Shown here: one piece after another, positions 16,321 to 24,476 of the stretch | How positions within the stretch are numbered: position 1 is the stretch's first letter | Layout of the letters: each line of letters opens with the position of its first letter | Assembly (NCBI RefSeq): GCF_001552555.1 | Contig: NZ_BCRK01000036.1 | Location: 1 to 39,136 of the forward strand | Direction: 5' to 3' | DNA length: 39,136 nt | Source of the DNA: Nocardiopsis trehalosi NBRC 14201 | Lineage (GTDB): Bacteria; Actinomycetota; Actinomycetes; Streptosporangiales; Streptosporangiaceae | Made by a program: the position numbers and the translations under genes | The notes under the pieces: generated by a model | Seen by the model: only the letters and a program-made list of their open reading frames with translations | Told to the model about the DNA's origin: nothing | The model's database searches: none

Positions 16321-17477
16321 ACCCGCAACGCCACAGCGCCGCGTCCACGGCCGCCTGGGCGCAGTCGCTCGCCCAAGGCCCGATCGGCGACGCCCTTCTG
16401 GCCGTCGAACGCGCCCACACCGGTGCCGGCACCTGGTCCGCCGCGCACACCGTACTCGCCCAGGCCACCCGCCTGCCCTTGATCGCCGGCGACCACGCCG
16501 CGCTGTATCTCGGCGCCCCCGCTGTCGGCTTCGCCTTGCACACCGCGGCCGCCGGCACCGACCGCTACCGGCAGGCGCTGGCGACCATCGACTCCGCCGT
16601 CGAGGCCCTGACGCGGCGCCGGCTCGCCCGCGCTCACGCTCGTATCGACCGCGGGCTCCGCCCCCGTCCCGCCGAGTTCGACCTGCTCTACGGGCTCACC
16701 GGCCTCGGCGCCTACCTTCTGGCCCGCCGCACCCGGGACGCCACCCTCTTGGAGGTGCTGGCCTACCTGGTGCGCCTCACGCTTCCGCTGCCCGGCGACC
16801 ACGACGACCGCCCGGGATGGTGGACCGACCTCGCCCCGCCGAACGCCCCACCCGACCATGCTCCCGACGGCGGGCACGCCAACCTCGGCATGGCCCACGG
16901 CGTCAGCGGCGTCTTGGCCCTGCTCGCCCTCAGCCACCACCGCGGTGCCACCACCCGCGGCCACACATCCGCACTGCGCCGCATCTGCACCTGGCTCGAC
17001 GCCCACCAGCACACCGGGCCCGGCGGCCCGTGGTGGCCCGAATGGGTCACGCCCGCTCCACAGGACGAGACGTACGAGCACCCTCCTCGGCCGTCGTGGT
17101 GCTACGGCACGCCCGGCATCGCCCGCGCCCAGCAGCTCGCCGGACTCGCTCTCCGCGACACCGACCGCCAACGCATGGCCGAGCGCGCTATGGGCGCCTG
17201 CCTCACCGACCCCCGCCAGCTCGCCCTGCTCACCGACGCGAGTCTGTGCCACGGAACCGCCGGTCTGTACGCGTGCGCGGCCCGCGTCGCCGCCGACGCG
17301 CCGCCGGGCACCGTGGACACGCACCTGCCGCGCTTGCACCGGCTCGTGTGTGGACAGCAGCCTTCGAACGGAGGAGGGCTGCTCGAAGGCGGCACCGGAA
17401 CCGCCCTGGTCACCATCTCCTCTGGTGTGGCCCCCGCGCTTCCCCGCGCCTGGGATGCCTGCCTCCTGCTCACCTGA
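16317..17477 (+). CDS. lanC: LanC-type lanthionine cyclase
   Basis: The 386-residue protein adds cysteine thiols onto dehydrated Ser/Thr to close the rings. LanC hallmarks are present: GMAHG (191-195), SWCYGTPG with zinc ligand Cys262, and LCHGTAG with Cys311 and His312. Its length is normal. The ATG overlaps the dehydratase stop as ATGA, and its own stop overlaps the next start as TGATG, so the operon is translationally coupled. All zinc ligands are intact, so this enzyme should be active even if the dehydratase is broken. Confidence 0.92.
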   Translation: MNPQRHSAASTAAWAQSLAQGPIGDALLAVERAHTGAGTWSAAHTVLAQATRLPLIAGDHAALYLGAPAVGFALHTAAAGTDRYRQALATIDSAVEALTRRRLARAHARIDRGLRPRPAEFDLLYGLTGLGAYLLARRTRDATLLEVLAYLVRLTLPLPGDHDDRPGWWTDLAPPNAPPDHAPDGGHANLGMAHGVSGVLALLALSHHRGATTRGHTSALRRICTWLDAHQHTGPGGPWWPEWVTPAPQDETYEHPPRPSWCYGTPGIARAQQLAGLALRDTDRQRMAERAMGACLTDPRQLALLTDASLCHGTAGLYACAARVAADAPPGTVDTHLPRLHRLVCGQQPSNGGGLLEGGTGTALVTISSGVAPALPRAWDACLLLT

Positions 17478-18466
17478 TGAAGGCACCGCACGTGTATGAC
17501 GCCCATGCCACCGAGGCCGCCATCAAGGCCGTGCTCGGCGGTACCGACATGCTCGAAGCCGCCGCCCGCGCCCGCATCAGCCCCGGCGATCTCGCCTCCG
17601 CCTTGCGCCGCTACCAGAACGCCGGCCGGGCGGCTCTGCACCGCGAACCCGTCGAGTGGAGCGAGGTCCGCGTCTTCTTTCCCGACTGGAGTGCGGCGGA
17701 GTCCACCTCCCGCACCCGCCTCGCCCCTTGGCTGGGACGGGCCGAGGCCTGCGGTGACCTGGCGATGTGGTGGTTCGTTCGGAAGGCACCTGCCTGGCGC
17801 CTGAGACTGCGGCCAGGCCGCGGCTGGACAGGCGAAGGGCTGCCCGACGGCCTCATGCCGCTGCTCGAGTCCTCAGCGCGCGAAGGGCTGATCACCGGAT
17901 TCCATACCCGGTTGATCTACGAGCCCGAGACCCTGGCGTTCGGCGGCCACGAAGCGATGGAGTACGCACACCACCTCTTCCATGTCGACTGCCGCCGCAT
18001 CCTGACCGCGGGGGCGGGTGTGGGCGAGGGCGCTGGCCACGCCGTCGGGCGGCGCGAGACGGGGGTCCTCCTTGGTACTGCGCTGCTGCGCGGGGCGGGA
18101 CTCGACCTCTTCGAGCAGGGCGACGTCTGGGCGCGCGTCGCCGATCAGCGACCGCTCGAACTCCGCCCGCCGGAGTCTCATCTCCGCGCCGCCGTGTACC
18201 GGCTGATCTCAACGGACTTGGCCGCGAGAGGGCCGCTCGGGTCCATCGCCGAATGGGCTGCCCCCTTCGAGCACACGGGACGCAAGGTCGCCGGCCTCGC
18301 CCACACCGGCATTCTGCAGCGCGGACTGCGCGCCGTACTCGCTCGGCACATCGTCTTCGCGTGGAACCGCCTCGGACTTCCCTACGCCGATCAAGCCCGC
18401 CTCGCCACCCTGGCACGCGATGCCGCCTTCGCCGACGATCCTGTGGCAACGCGCCCACGTGCATAG
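17477..18466 (+). CDS. SpaB_C / thiopeptide-type bacteriocin biosynthesis protein
   Basis: The 329-residue protein resembles the stand-alone SpaB C-terminal (elimination-type) proteins found in thiopeptide and FxLD lanthipeptide clusters. Recognisable parts are WSEVRVFFPDWSAAES, LAMWWFVRKAPAWRLRLRPG and ITGFHTRLIYEPETLAFGG, with HLFHVDCRRIL after them. The domain parallels that at the end of the neighbouring LanB, so the cluster carries two elimination-type domains. Whether this copy could replace the frameshifted LanB part is an open question; it probably has its own role in this subclass. It is the last gene of the operon, 64 bp before array 3. Confidence 0.86.
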   Translation: MKAPHVYDAHATEAAIKAVLGGTDMLEAAARARISPGDLASALRRYQNAGRAALHREPVEWSEVRVFFPDWSAAESTSRTRLAPWLGRAEACGDLAMWWFVRKAPAWRLRLRPGRGWTGEGLPDGLMPLLESSAREGLITGFHTRLIYEPETLAFGGHEAMEYAHHLFHVDCRRILTAGAGVGEGAGHAVGRRETGVLLGTALLRGAGLDLFEQGDVWARVADQRPLELRPPESHLRAAVYRLISTDLAARGPLGSIAEWAAPFEHTGRKVAGLAHTGILQRGLRAVLARHIVFAWNRLGLPYADQARLATLARDAAFADDPVATRPRA

Positions 18467-18530
18467 CCAGCGACGCGATTCCCGCCGACACACGCGAAGA
18501 GCGCGACGCCGAACTCCGCAACCTGCGCGT

Positions 18531-18690
18531 GTTGCGATCCCTCTAGGGATGATCAGCGACACGCCGCAATCGTGGTTGCGCAGCAGGTGCCCCGGTTGCG
18601 ATCCCTCTAGGGATGATCGGCGACGTGCTTCGAGGTGGTGCGGCTCGTTGCGATGCGGGCGTTGCGATCCCTCTAGGGATGATCGGTGAC
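18531..18690 (-). CRISPR. CRISPR array 3, three repeats
   Basis: Three repeats start at 18,531, 18,595 and 18,661, with spacers of 34 and 36 bp. The repeat has the same GTTGCGATCCCTCTAGGGAT start as array 2 but ends AGCGAC, GGCGAC or GGTGAC. The leader is on the right and almost identical to that of array 4. The array would be transcribed toward the 3' end of the lanthipeptide operon, convergent with it. The second spacer carries a stray GTTGCGATG, an echo of the repeat start. Confidence 0.95.
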
Positions 18691-19122
18691 CGAGGGTAAA
18701 GGCCCAGGTCAGTGGCTGATGGGGCGGGCTGTTCTGAGGGTGTTTTGCAGCGGACCGGCGGTTGTGCAGCGCTGCAGGTCAGAGGGTTGCCGGGGAGGGT
18801 GGGCGGCAAGGGCGGGGCTCCGATTGCTTCGGTGTGGGGGCGGGATCTCTGTCGGCGGCTTCGGGCATGCGGTGGTGTGGTGGAGACACTAGTCGGGGGT
18901 GGCCACGGTTTTGGGATGAATGCTGGGAAGGCGGGTGGGGCGGGGCTTTGGGTCCGTCTCAGTTGGGTGCCTGCGGCGTTCAAGTGAGGGCGGGGCGACG
19001 CGTCTCAGTCTGCGTCTCATTCGTGGGCGTACACCTGTGTTCACCTGGGGATATGCACTCATGCCGTGGTCGTTGGCGGACGGCCGTGTACGGGGCGGAA
19101 CCCGCTACTCCAGAATTCCCGA
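18691..19122. repeat. Long direct repeat, copy 1 (array 3 leader plus dispersed element)
   Basis: About 430 bp that reappear with few differences at 38,697-39,136. The left part is the array leader: CGAGGGTAAAG at the repeat and GCAGCGGACCGGCGGTTGTG at 18,748-18,767. The middle includes GAGACACTAGTCGGGG. The right part is the dispersed element with CGTCTCA motifs at 18,955, 19,001 and 19,013. Compared with copy 2 it lacks one 12-bp unit at 18,955. Short frames running through it match those of copy 2 only because the DNA is duplicated; none looks like a protein. Confidence 0.9.
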
Positions 19123-19150
19123 CACGTTGCCGAGTGGTTCGGCGCCCCCG
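19116..19150. repeat. 35-bp site, copy 1
   Basis: TTCCCGACACGTTGCCGAGT followed by GGTTCGGCGCCCCCG recurs at 33,711-33,745 in the same orientation with one mismatch. It follows directly on the dispersed element. The part GCCGAGTGGTTCGGC is an imperfect palindrome. A recombination or crossover site is a possible role. Confidence 0.75.
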
Positions 19151-19219
19151 GACGGTGTTCCGGGCACCTGTCCGAGAATCGATCGTTTCTGGACAGGGCG
19201 CAGGTGAGACGCACCGCTA

Positions 19220-19906
19220 TCAGTCGAGCTGCTCCTCGATCTTCGCGAGCTGCAGGGCCGGCCACCTTTCGACCATGTCGCGCTCTTCCGGTTCGTCCAC
19301 TTGACCGCTTCCGTCCCAGACGCCGGCCTCCACGACCACCGTCTCGGTTCGGATCGCCAGCATTGTGACGTCCGGGAACTCGATCATCACGCTCTCATCG
19401 CCCAGACCGGCGGAACGCACCTCGCCGTCCGGGCGGTTCGGGACCTCGCCGATCTCTCGGACCTGGTCGTCTACCAGCCCGTCCCAGGCCACCTGCGCCG
19501 CCTCCTCATCGTCGTAGGCCAAGACCACCGACAGGACGCGGAAGAACACGTTCTCCGACTGTTCGAGCACGACTATGCCCGCGCCGTGCACCCGCCGACA
19601 CGCCCAGGCGTCGCCTTCCTCACGCCATATCCGGCACTGCTCCTCCAGGGCGGCGCCGGCCAGCACGGAGCGACCCTCGTCGTTGTCGGACGGCGTCGAC
19701 AAGGCGCCGATGAGCCCGTTGTGGGGGATGAACCCGGGCAGGTCCCGCTCAGTCGGCAGCGCCGCGTCGAGGTCCGCGGCGTCGAGCGTGGGAGCGGGCC
19801 ACACCAGATACGCGCCGAGGACGACCAGCGCCGACACCACGGCCACCACGCCGGCGATCAGCGCGCGGCGCCGCGTCATCGCGAGCATGCCCGTCATCGA
19901 ATCCAT
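19220..19906 (-). CDS. Membrane-anchored extracytoplasmic protein of unknown function
   Basis: The 228-residue protein has one N-terminal membrane segment (about 14-34, ALIAGVVAVVSALVVLGAYL) after a short Met/Arg-rich start, and the rest should lie outside the cell. The outer part is acidic and resembles secreted actinomycete proteins with two Cys (EEQCRIW and WACRRV) that could form one disulfide. I do not recognise a named family. The ATG at 19,906 is preceded by GGGAGGAAGA. It stands alone between repeats and the next gene, transcribed toward array 3. Confidence 0.75.
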   Translation of the reverse strand: MDSMTGMLAMTRRRALIAGVVAVVSALVVLGAYLVWPAPTLDAADLDAALPTERDLPGFIPHNGLIGALSTPSDNDEGRSVLAGAALEEQCRIWREEGDAWACRRVHGAGIVVLEQSENVFFRVLSVVLAYDDEEAAQVAWDGLVDDQVREIGEVPNRPDGEVRSAGLGDESVMIEFPDVTMLAIRTETVVVEAGVWDGSGQVDEPEERDMVERWPALQLAKIEEQLD

Positions 19907-20208
19907 TCTTCCTCCCTCAGGGCGGGCGACCAGGATGCCGGGCGAGAGCCGCTGAGGGGCGGGGTTCGCCCCGCGTCCATGCAGTTGTGACCGGATGTGG
20001 CCGCTGCGATTCTGGCGGTGGTCGACACACCGGTACCCTAGGCGGGCGTCGCGACTGACCTCGGAGAGGGCCGGCCGGGCTCCCTGCCGGCCCGCGCGCC
20101 GCCGCCCGCTCCCGGCCGCGTGCGGGATCCCCGGTTTCCCATCCGCGGCCGTGCGCCCGGTGACAGGATCAGCGCCAGGACCGCCCGCCCTGTCGCCTGA
20201 AGGCCCCT
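19907..20208. other. Intergenic region between divergent genes
   Basis: About 300 bp between two divergently oriented membrane-protein genes. It must hold their promoters. I see the ribosome site of the left gene at its left edge but no clear -35/-10 pair, no RNA gene and no repeat. Confidence 0.4.
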
Positions 20209-20778
20209 ATGCCCCTCCTCACCGCAGCCGCGCCCACCCGCTGGGCGGGGACCGGCTACCTCGGCCACGCCCCGCAGAGCGTCGAGGCCGCCCCGTTCGC
20301 TAGCGGCCCGCTGCTGTGGGTGGCCGTGGCCGGCGGAGGCGTGCTAATCCTGGCCGTCGTGCTCGTGGTCGTCAGCGGCGCCGGCCAACCGGCGCCGACG
20401 GCGCAGGTGTCGGCCCCCGCGGTGGGGCCGCTGCCCGCCGACGCGCGGCGGGCCCGCAACGCCACGTACCTCACCGGCGGGCTCTTCGCTGCAGGAGCGC
20501 TGTTCTCAGGCGGTGATGCGGGCACCGCTGTGGGTTTCGGTTACGGCATCGCCTGCCTGGCCGCGGGGCTGCAGCTGGGGCGCGGGAGGCGGGGTGGTTA
20601 CACGGCCGCGGTGGCCCTGCAGAGCCTGCTGCTGGTGCTGCTGGTGTCCGTCTCCGTGTGGGCGGTCGCCGCGGGGTTTGCGGTCGTGCTCGCGGTGATG
20701 CTCGTTCCCTTCGCGCTGGTGGCCAACGCGTTGAACCTGCTGTATCGGTGCCGCGACTTCTACCGGCAGCACGTCTGA
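20209..20778 (+). CDS. Integral membrane protein, unknown function
   Basis: The 189-residue protein has a hydrophobic segment at about 33-57 (LLWVAVAGGGVLILAVVLVVV), a loop rich in Pro/Ala, then hydrophobic stretches at about 88-124 and 132-178 that suggest three or four more membrane segments. It ends RCRDFYRQHV. No motif identifies a function. The first 30 residues are not signal-like, so the start might lie slightly downstream. Base composition matches its neighbours. Confidence 0.65.
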   Translation: MPLLTAAAPTRWAGTGYLGHAPQSVEAAPFASGPLLWVAVAGGGVLILAVVLVVVSGAGQPAPTAQVSAPAVGPLPADARRARNATYLTGGLFAAGALFSGGDAGTAVGFGYGIACLAAGLQLGRGRRGGYTAAVALQSLLLVLLVSVSVWAVAAGFAVVLAVMLVPFALVANALNLLYRCRDFYRQHV

Positions 20779-21303
20779 GCCCCAGCCGGTGGCAGATCTT
20801 CTCCTTCCTCCCTAAGGGCTGGCTCCGGCGTCCGCGGTCGCCGCCTGGGGCGCCTGGAGGTGCTGGTGCGCCACGGTCAGCCGGTGGCCGCCCGGTTGGC
20901 CGAGGCCGCCGACCGCATCCGGCGCCTGGAGGCCGACTCCGCCGGCGCCCCGGTCGCCGGGGCGGCTCCCGCACCGGCGCACCCGGCTCCGCGCGGGCCC
21001 GGCGGTGTGGCCGCGGTGCCACCGGGCCCGGCCGCCGCCCGCCGCCGGCGGGCCGGGACGCGACGGGGGCGGCGGGGCGTCGACCGCGACCTGGGGCTGG
21101 CAGTCCAGGTGGTGGCCGGTGTGCGCCGACCTCGCGGCGCGGGTGCCCTCCCGGACGCGACCGCACGGCGGGACGTGCGTCGGCCGCGGCATGCCGCCAG
21201 GGGCGGTCGGCACCGTCGGCATGGGCCCCGGGGCCTCGACGGTTCGCAATCCGGTGCCAGGTGAAGCGGCGCCGAACACGGGCCGGCGCCCGGCCAGCCC
21301 TGG
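20779..21303. other. Gene-poor stretch with possible gene remnant
   Basis: About 525 bp with no gene I can support. On the plus strand around 20,850-20,945 a frame reads RLEVLVRHGQPVAARLAEAA with a following RIRRLEAD, an amphipathic helix-like stretch, but it decays into Arg/Gly/Pro-rich sequence. This may be the end or start of a degraded gene. Frames on the opposite strand are low-complexity shadows of high GC. Confidence 0.35.
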
Positions 21304-21549
21304 TCACTGATCCGGTGCCTCTTCCTCCTCGCGGTTCTGCGCCGCACCGGGCCGGACCCGGGGCCTGCCCTTGGGTCCGACGACCGCCAGCACCAGGAGG
21401 ACCAGGGCGACCGGCGGCCCGAAATAGAGCAGGACGAAACTGAGGGGCTTTTCGAAGAAGACCAAAGGCCCCGGTCCCACCGTCTGACTGGCGACGAGCC
21501 AGAACGGGACCCAGTACAGGAGCGCGAAGCGTGCGTGTCAGCGCGTCAT
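21304..21549 (-). pseudogene. Small membrane protein frame with early in-frame stop
   Basis: On the minus strand a frame of about 77 codons reads ALLYWVPFWLVASQTVGPG then LSFVLLYFGPPVALVLLVLAVVG and ends in an acidic tail, EEEEAPDQ. It looks like a genuine two-segment membrane protein. Its only ATG (21,549) is followed after three codons by TGA (21,538-21,540), and no ATG, GTG or TTG precedes the first hydrophobic segment. Either translation begins at an internal GTG (before GPGPLVFF) or the gene is broken. Confidence 0.4.
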
Positions 21550-21710
21550 GGCCGTCACCGTAGAGTCTCCGGCCCCGCCGCGCGCGGTGATTGGCCGTAC
21601 ACGGCCGCTTCTCGGCCACCGGCCTCCGCCAGAAACTTCCCCAAAAAGGGACCATTGCCGAAGCGCTTGCCCTACACAAGGAGGTCGCTGCTGCGCACAG
21701 GAGGGGCCTC

Positions 21711-22160
21711 ATGAGCGATCAGACTGTGGAACGAATGCCGGGCAAGGTCAAGCTGGCCCTGTTCGCGGTGGTGCTCCAGGCGGCCGCCAATGGCTACGGC
21801 GGGTTCCGGGCCATGGCCGAGAACACTGCCCGGATCGAGCACCACCAGGAGACCATCCCCGCACTGAACGGCTTGATGTGGGTCTCCTTCGTCGTGGCGG
21901 CCGCATTGATCGCCTGCCTCGTTTTCGCCTGCCTCCGGTTCGAGGTGGCGAGGAACGCCATCTTCTTCATGGAGGGCGTGAGCATACTGAGCACGGTGGC
22001 GACGATGTTTGTCGCAGGGGTGTTCTCGCCTGGCGGTTTGGTGCTTCCGGTTGTGGTCTTCTTCTGTCTGATCAACGCAGAGGCTTCGGGGTGGTTCAAC
22101 CGCACGATTTTCGGGCCCTACGGCGACGAAACGGCGATGGACGAAGCAACCGGCGAGTAA
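21711..22160 (+). CDS. Four-segment membrane protein, unknown function
   Basis: The 149-residue protein has hydrophobic stretches at about 14-28, 53-75, 83-103 and 105-122, then a short charged tail. SD-like AGGAGGGGCC sits just before the ATG at 21,711, which I prefer to an in-frame start 40 codons upstream whose extra residues look unlike protein. AMAENTARIEHHQETIPALN between the first two segments would be the main loop. No known family was recognised. Confidence 0.72.
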   Translation: MSDQTVERMPGKVKLALFAVVLQAAANGYGGFRAMAENTARIEHHQETIPALNGLMWVSFVVAAALIACLVFACLRFEVARNAIFFMEGVSILSTVATMFVAGVFSPGGLVLPVVVFFCLINAEASGWFNRTIFGPYGDETAMDEATGE

Positions 22161-22184
22161 CTCGAGTAACCGCCGGTACTGCGG

Positions 22185-22379
22185 CTAGTCGGGAACCCAG
22201 CCGCGCCACTCCCACACCGCCGGGTCGCCGCCGGGGACGGGAGCGTAGTGGGCGCGCATCCCCGCCGCTTGCGGCCCGGCCACGATCAAGTAGGCCCCGC
22301 CGCCGCCGGCGACCTCCTCCTCGGTCTCGTCCCACTGCTCTCCGTCGGGCGGTCCGCCGACCAGCCGCACCGTCACCAC
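22185..22379 (-). CDS. Small hypothetical protein
   Basis: A 64-residue acidic protein, VVTVRLVGGPPDGEQWDETE at the start and VWEWRGWVPD at the end. The style is that of short actinomycete hypothetical proteins. GGGGAGGT is placed suitably before the GTG at 22,379 (GTG at 22,376 is also possible). It converges with the preceding membrane-protein gene, with 24 bp between the stops. Confidence 0.55.
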   Translation of the reverse strand: MVTVRLVGGPPDGEQWDETEEEVAGGGGAYLIVAGPQAAGMRAHYAPVPGGDPAVWEWRGWVPD

Positions 22380-22914
22380 CGCCGCACCTCCCCGAGTCAC
22401 ACCGGTCCACGATGCCAGCCCGAGCCGACCGAGGCAGCCGGTACCGTCCGTGATGCGCACACCTAATAGCTGCGTACCGCTCCCCGTGTGGGACGGCCGG
22501 TCGACGGGTGAACGCCTGAAACACGCCAGGGCCTAGCAGCCCTCTGCCTAGACAGTGCGGCCCGTCGACCGCCCGCCCCACAAGGGGCTCTGGTAGCGGC
22601 CAGGCCGGGTGACGACCACGTTGCCCCAGAGGCGCGGGACCTCTCCCGGAAGGCTGTCGCCCCGGCTGGCCGCTACTTCGAGAAACGTCCACACGCTGGT
22701 CATCGCCGGGTTTGAATGGTCGTGGTTCGAGCCATCGGGCGGGGTCACCTCTCACCAAGCCGCGAGCCTTCGACGAGCTCCTACACGAGACGGAGCCTCC
22801 GCCGGTCGCTGGAATCGCGAACGGCTAATCGGATGGCGGACCAACGAGGCCTTCTATTAGGGCGGCGCGCGACTCCAACCAGGCTCCCAACTGCGATAAC
22901 AGCACACCAGGACC
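22380..22914. other. Gene-poor stretch with a short repeat and a weak minus-strand frame
   Basis: About 535 bp. At 22,433-22,463 CAGCCGGTACCGTCCGTGAT plus CGCACACCT matches 29,669-29,698 almost exactly. A minus-strand frame of 66 codons (22,748 to 22,548) contains VWTFLEVAASRGDSLPGEVP and could be a small gene or remnant, starting at GTG after GGTGAGAG. Nothing else was recognised. Confidence 0.35.
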
Positions 22915-23202
22915 ATGCGATACCTCAGCGGACTCCAATTAGGGATCGGTGTCTGCACGGTATTCGATGACCCAGCACGAGACGCTTTGCGGTCCTGGGT
23001 GCTAATTCGACATTACCAATTTTGCGGACTCCTCCCACCAACGGACTCGAAGATGACTGTTGGAATCCTTCTGACACCCCACCATCAGGGAAAAAGAGTC
23101 TGGGACACGACCATGTCATGCATCGACGGTGACATCGATTTGGATGATGAGTCCATCGCCCTCTACCAGGGACTCTGGGGGGACCCCTGGGCCAGCGAGT
23201 AG
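22915..23202 (+). CDS. Possible small acidic hypothetical protein
   Basis: A 95-codon frame ending DIDLDDESIALYQGLWGDPW. Unlike its neighbours it uses many A/T-ending codons (CTA, ATT, TTG, GGA), which suggests transfer from elsewhere or a non-coding stretch. The residue mix is protein-like and a second Met (MTVGILLTP) could be the true start. No ribosome site is obvious and no family was recognised. Confidence 0.4.
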   Translation: MRYLSGLQLGIGVCTVFDDPARDALRSWVLIRHYQFCGLLPPTDSKMTVGILLTPHHQGKRVWDTTMSCIDGDIDLDDESIALYQGLWGDPWASE

Positions 23203-23649
23203 GGGCCCGTTCGAACTCCAGGCTGATAGACGGGCGGCAGCGAAGAACGCAGCGAATGCGACCCTCGCCGTGTCCGGGCTGCCGGGCGACGGTTTCGCAC
23301 TCCAGAAACCCGACATAAGGCAGTGGGCCATCCGAAGGTGGAGACAGTCGAACATCGCGGTGCCTAGCAGTCGGTCAGGCGAGACCGCCTCCCTAATGCC
23401 TCCGCGCCGGACACCTGTACCAGGACAGTGCCGACCATCGCGGTGCACCCCTGACTGCCAACAAGGCCCCGCCGCGAAGGACGAGCCCTCTTTCGTTCGT
23501 CCGGACCCACTTGTTAGGGTGCGAACGGCTGTTCGACGCCAGGCCGGATTCACCGTTCTGGCAGCGCTGCTTCGTGCCCACCTGGTTGAGTCGGAGGAGA
23601 ACCGGCGCCGCCGGTCGGACCTACGCTCTGCTGAAGGGTTGTGCTCACC
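23203..23649 (+). promoter_or_regulatory. Upstream region of the three-Cys-motif operon
   Basis: About 440 bp without a supported gene. A possible promoter is TTTCGT (23,491-23,496), 18 bp, TAGGGT (23,515-23,520), in line with actinomycete -10 boxes of the TAnnnT kind. GAAGGG at 23,633-23,638 would be the ribosome site for the GTG at 23,650. Frames on both strands through this region are out-of-register noise. Confidence 0.35.
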
Positions 23650-24417
23650 GTGGCCGACAGGAGCTCGATCGAGTGGACCGAAGCCACCTGGAACCCCACC
23701 ACGGGCTGTGACCGCGTAGCTCCGGGGTGCGACAACTGCTATGCGCTGGCGCTCGCGAAACGCCTGAAGGCCATGGGGGCGGAGAAGTACCAGCACGATG
23801 GCGATCCGCGGACCTCAGGGCCGGGCTTCGGCGTCACGATCCATCCGGGTTCCCTCGACATCCCTCGCTCGTGGAAGACCCCGCGCGTAGTGTTCGTGAA
23901 CTCCATGAGCGACCTGTTTCACGCCAAGGTACCGAAAAAGTTCGTGCAGCAGGTCTTCCGCGTCATGGCGGAGACCCCGCAGCACACCTATCAGGTACTC
24001 ACCAAGCGGTCCTTGAGGCTGGCGCGTCTTGCGTCTGAACTCGATTGGCCTCCGAACGTCTGGATGGGGGTATCGGTCGAGAGCGATGACGTGCTCGACC
24101 GGGTCGACCACCTGAGGCAGGTGCCAGCCGCTGTGAGGTTCCTGTCCTGCGAACCGTTGCTCGGTCCGCTGCCGAATCTGGACCTGACGGGTATCGCCTG
24201 GGTGATCGCCGGCGGAGAGAGCGGCCCCGATCACCGCCCCATGGACGGCGACTGGGTCCGCGCTATTCGCGACACCTGCGTGAGCACCGGCACGGCGTTC
24301 TTCTTCAAGCAGTGGGGGGGACGAACCCCCAAAGCAGGCGGGCGCTCGCTCGACGGCCGAACGTGGGACGGGAGGCCCGCGATCCGCCGACCAGGGCTTG
24401 TCAACATGCCCGGCTAG
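23650..24417 (+). CDS. DUF5131 (phage Gp37/Gp68-like) three-Cys-motif protein
   Basis: The 255-residue protein begins VADRSSIEWTEATWNPTTGC and carries three cysteines at 20, 27 and 30 (C-x6-C-x2-C), the signature of the Gp37/Gp68 family. VFVNSMSDLFH, YQVLTKRS, WMGVSVES, RFLSCEPLLGPL and WVIAGGESG are conserved blocks, and FFFKQWGG near the end is typical. The fold is thought to resemble radical SAM enzymes; a role in nucleic-acid modification is inference. I chose the GTG at 23,650 since homologs start MxDRSxIEWT and GAAGGG lies 11 bases ahead; a GTG at 23,641 is possible. The partner gene follows 59 bp downstream. Confidence 0.9.
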   Translation: MADRSSIEWTEATWNPTTGCDRVAPGCDNCYALALAKRLKAMGAEKYQHDGDPRTSGPGFGVTIHPGSLDIPRSWKTPRVVFVNSMSDLFHAKVPKKFVQQVFRVMAETPQHTYQVLTKRSLRLARLASELDWPPNVWMGVSVESDDVLDRVDHLRQVPAAVRFLSCEPLLGPLPNLDLTGIAWVIAGGESGPDHRPMDGDWVRAIRDTCVSTGTAFFFKQWGGRTPKAGGRSLDGRTWDGRPAIRRPGLVNMPG

Positions 24418-24476
24418 CCTCATCCGGACACGAATGTGGCGTTTGCACCACGCGCCCCTCGCGGTAGGTCCCGGAC

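Noticed and set aside
18712-18987. A gene shared by both long repeats (also 38,719-39,006)
   Set aside because: The frames agree because the DNA is duplicated; residues are low-complexity and the region is an array leader.
19116-19150. A tRNA gene, because GCCGAGTGGTTCGGC resembles a tRNA-Ser or tRNA-Leu D-arm
   Set aside because: No anticodon arm with a seven-base loop, no T-arm and no matching acceptor follow in either copy.
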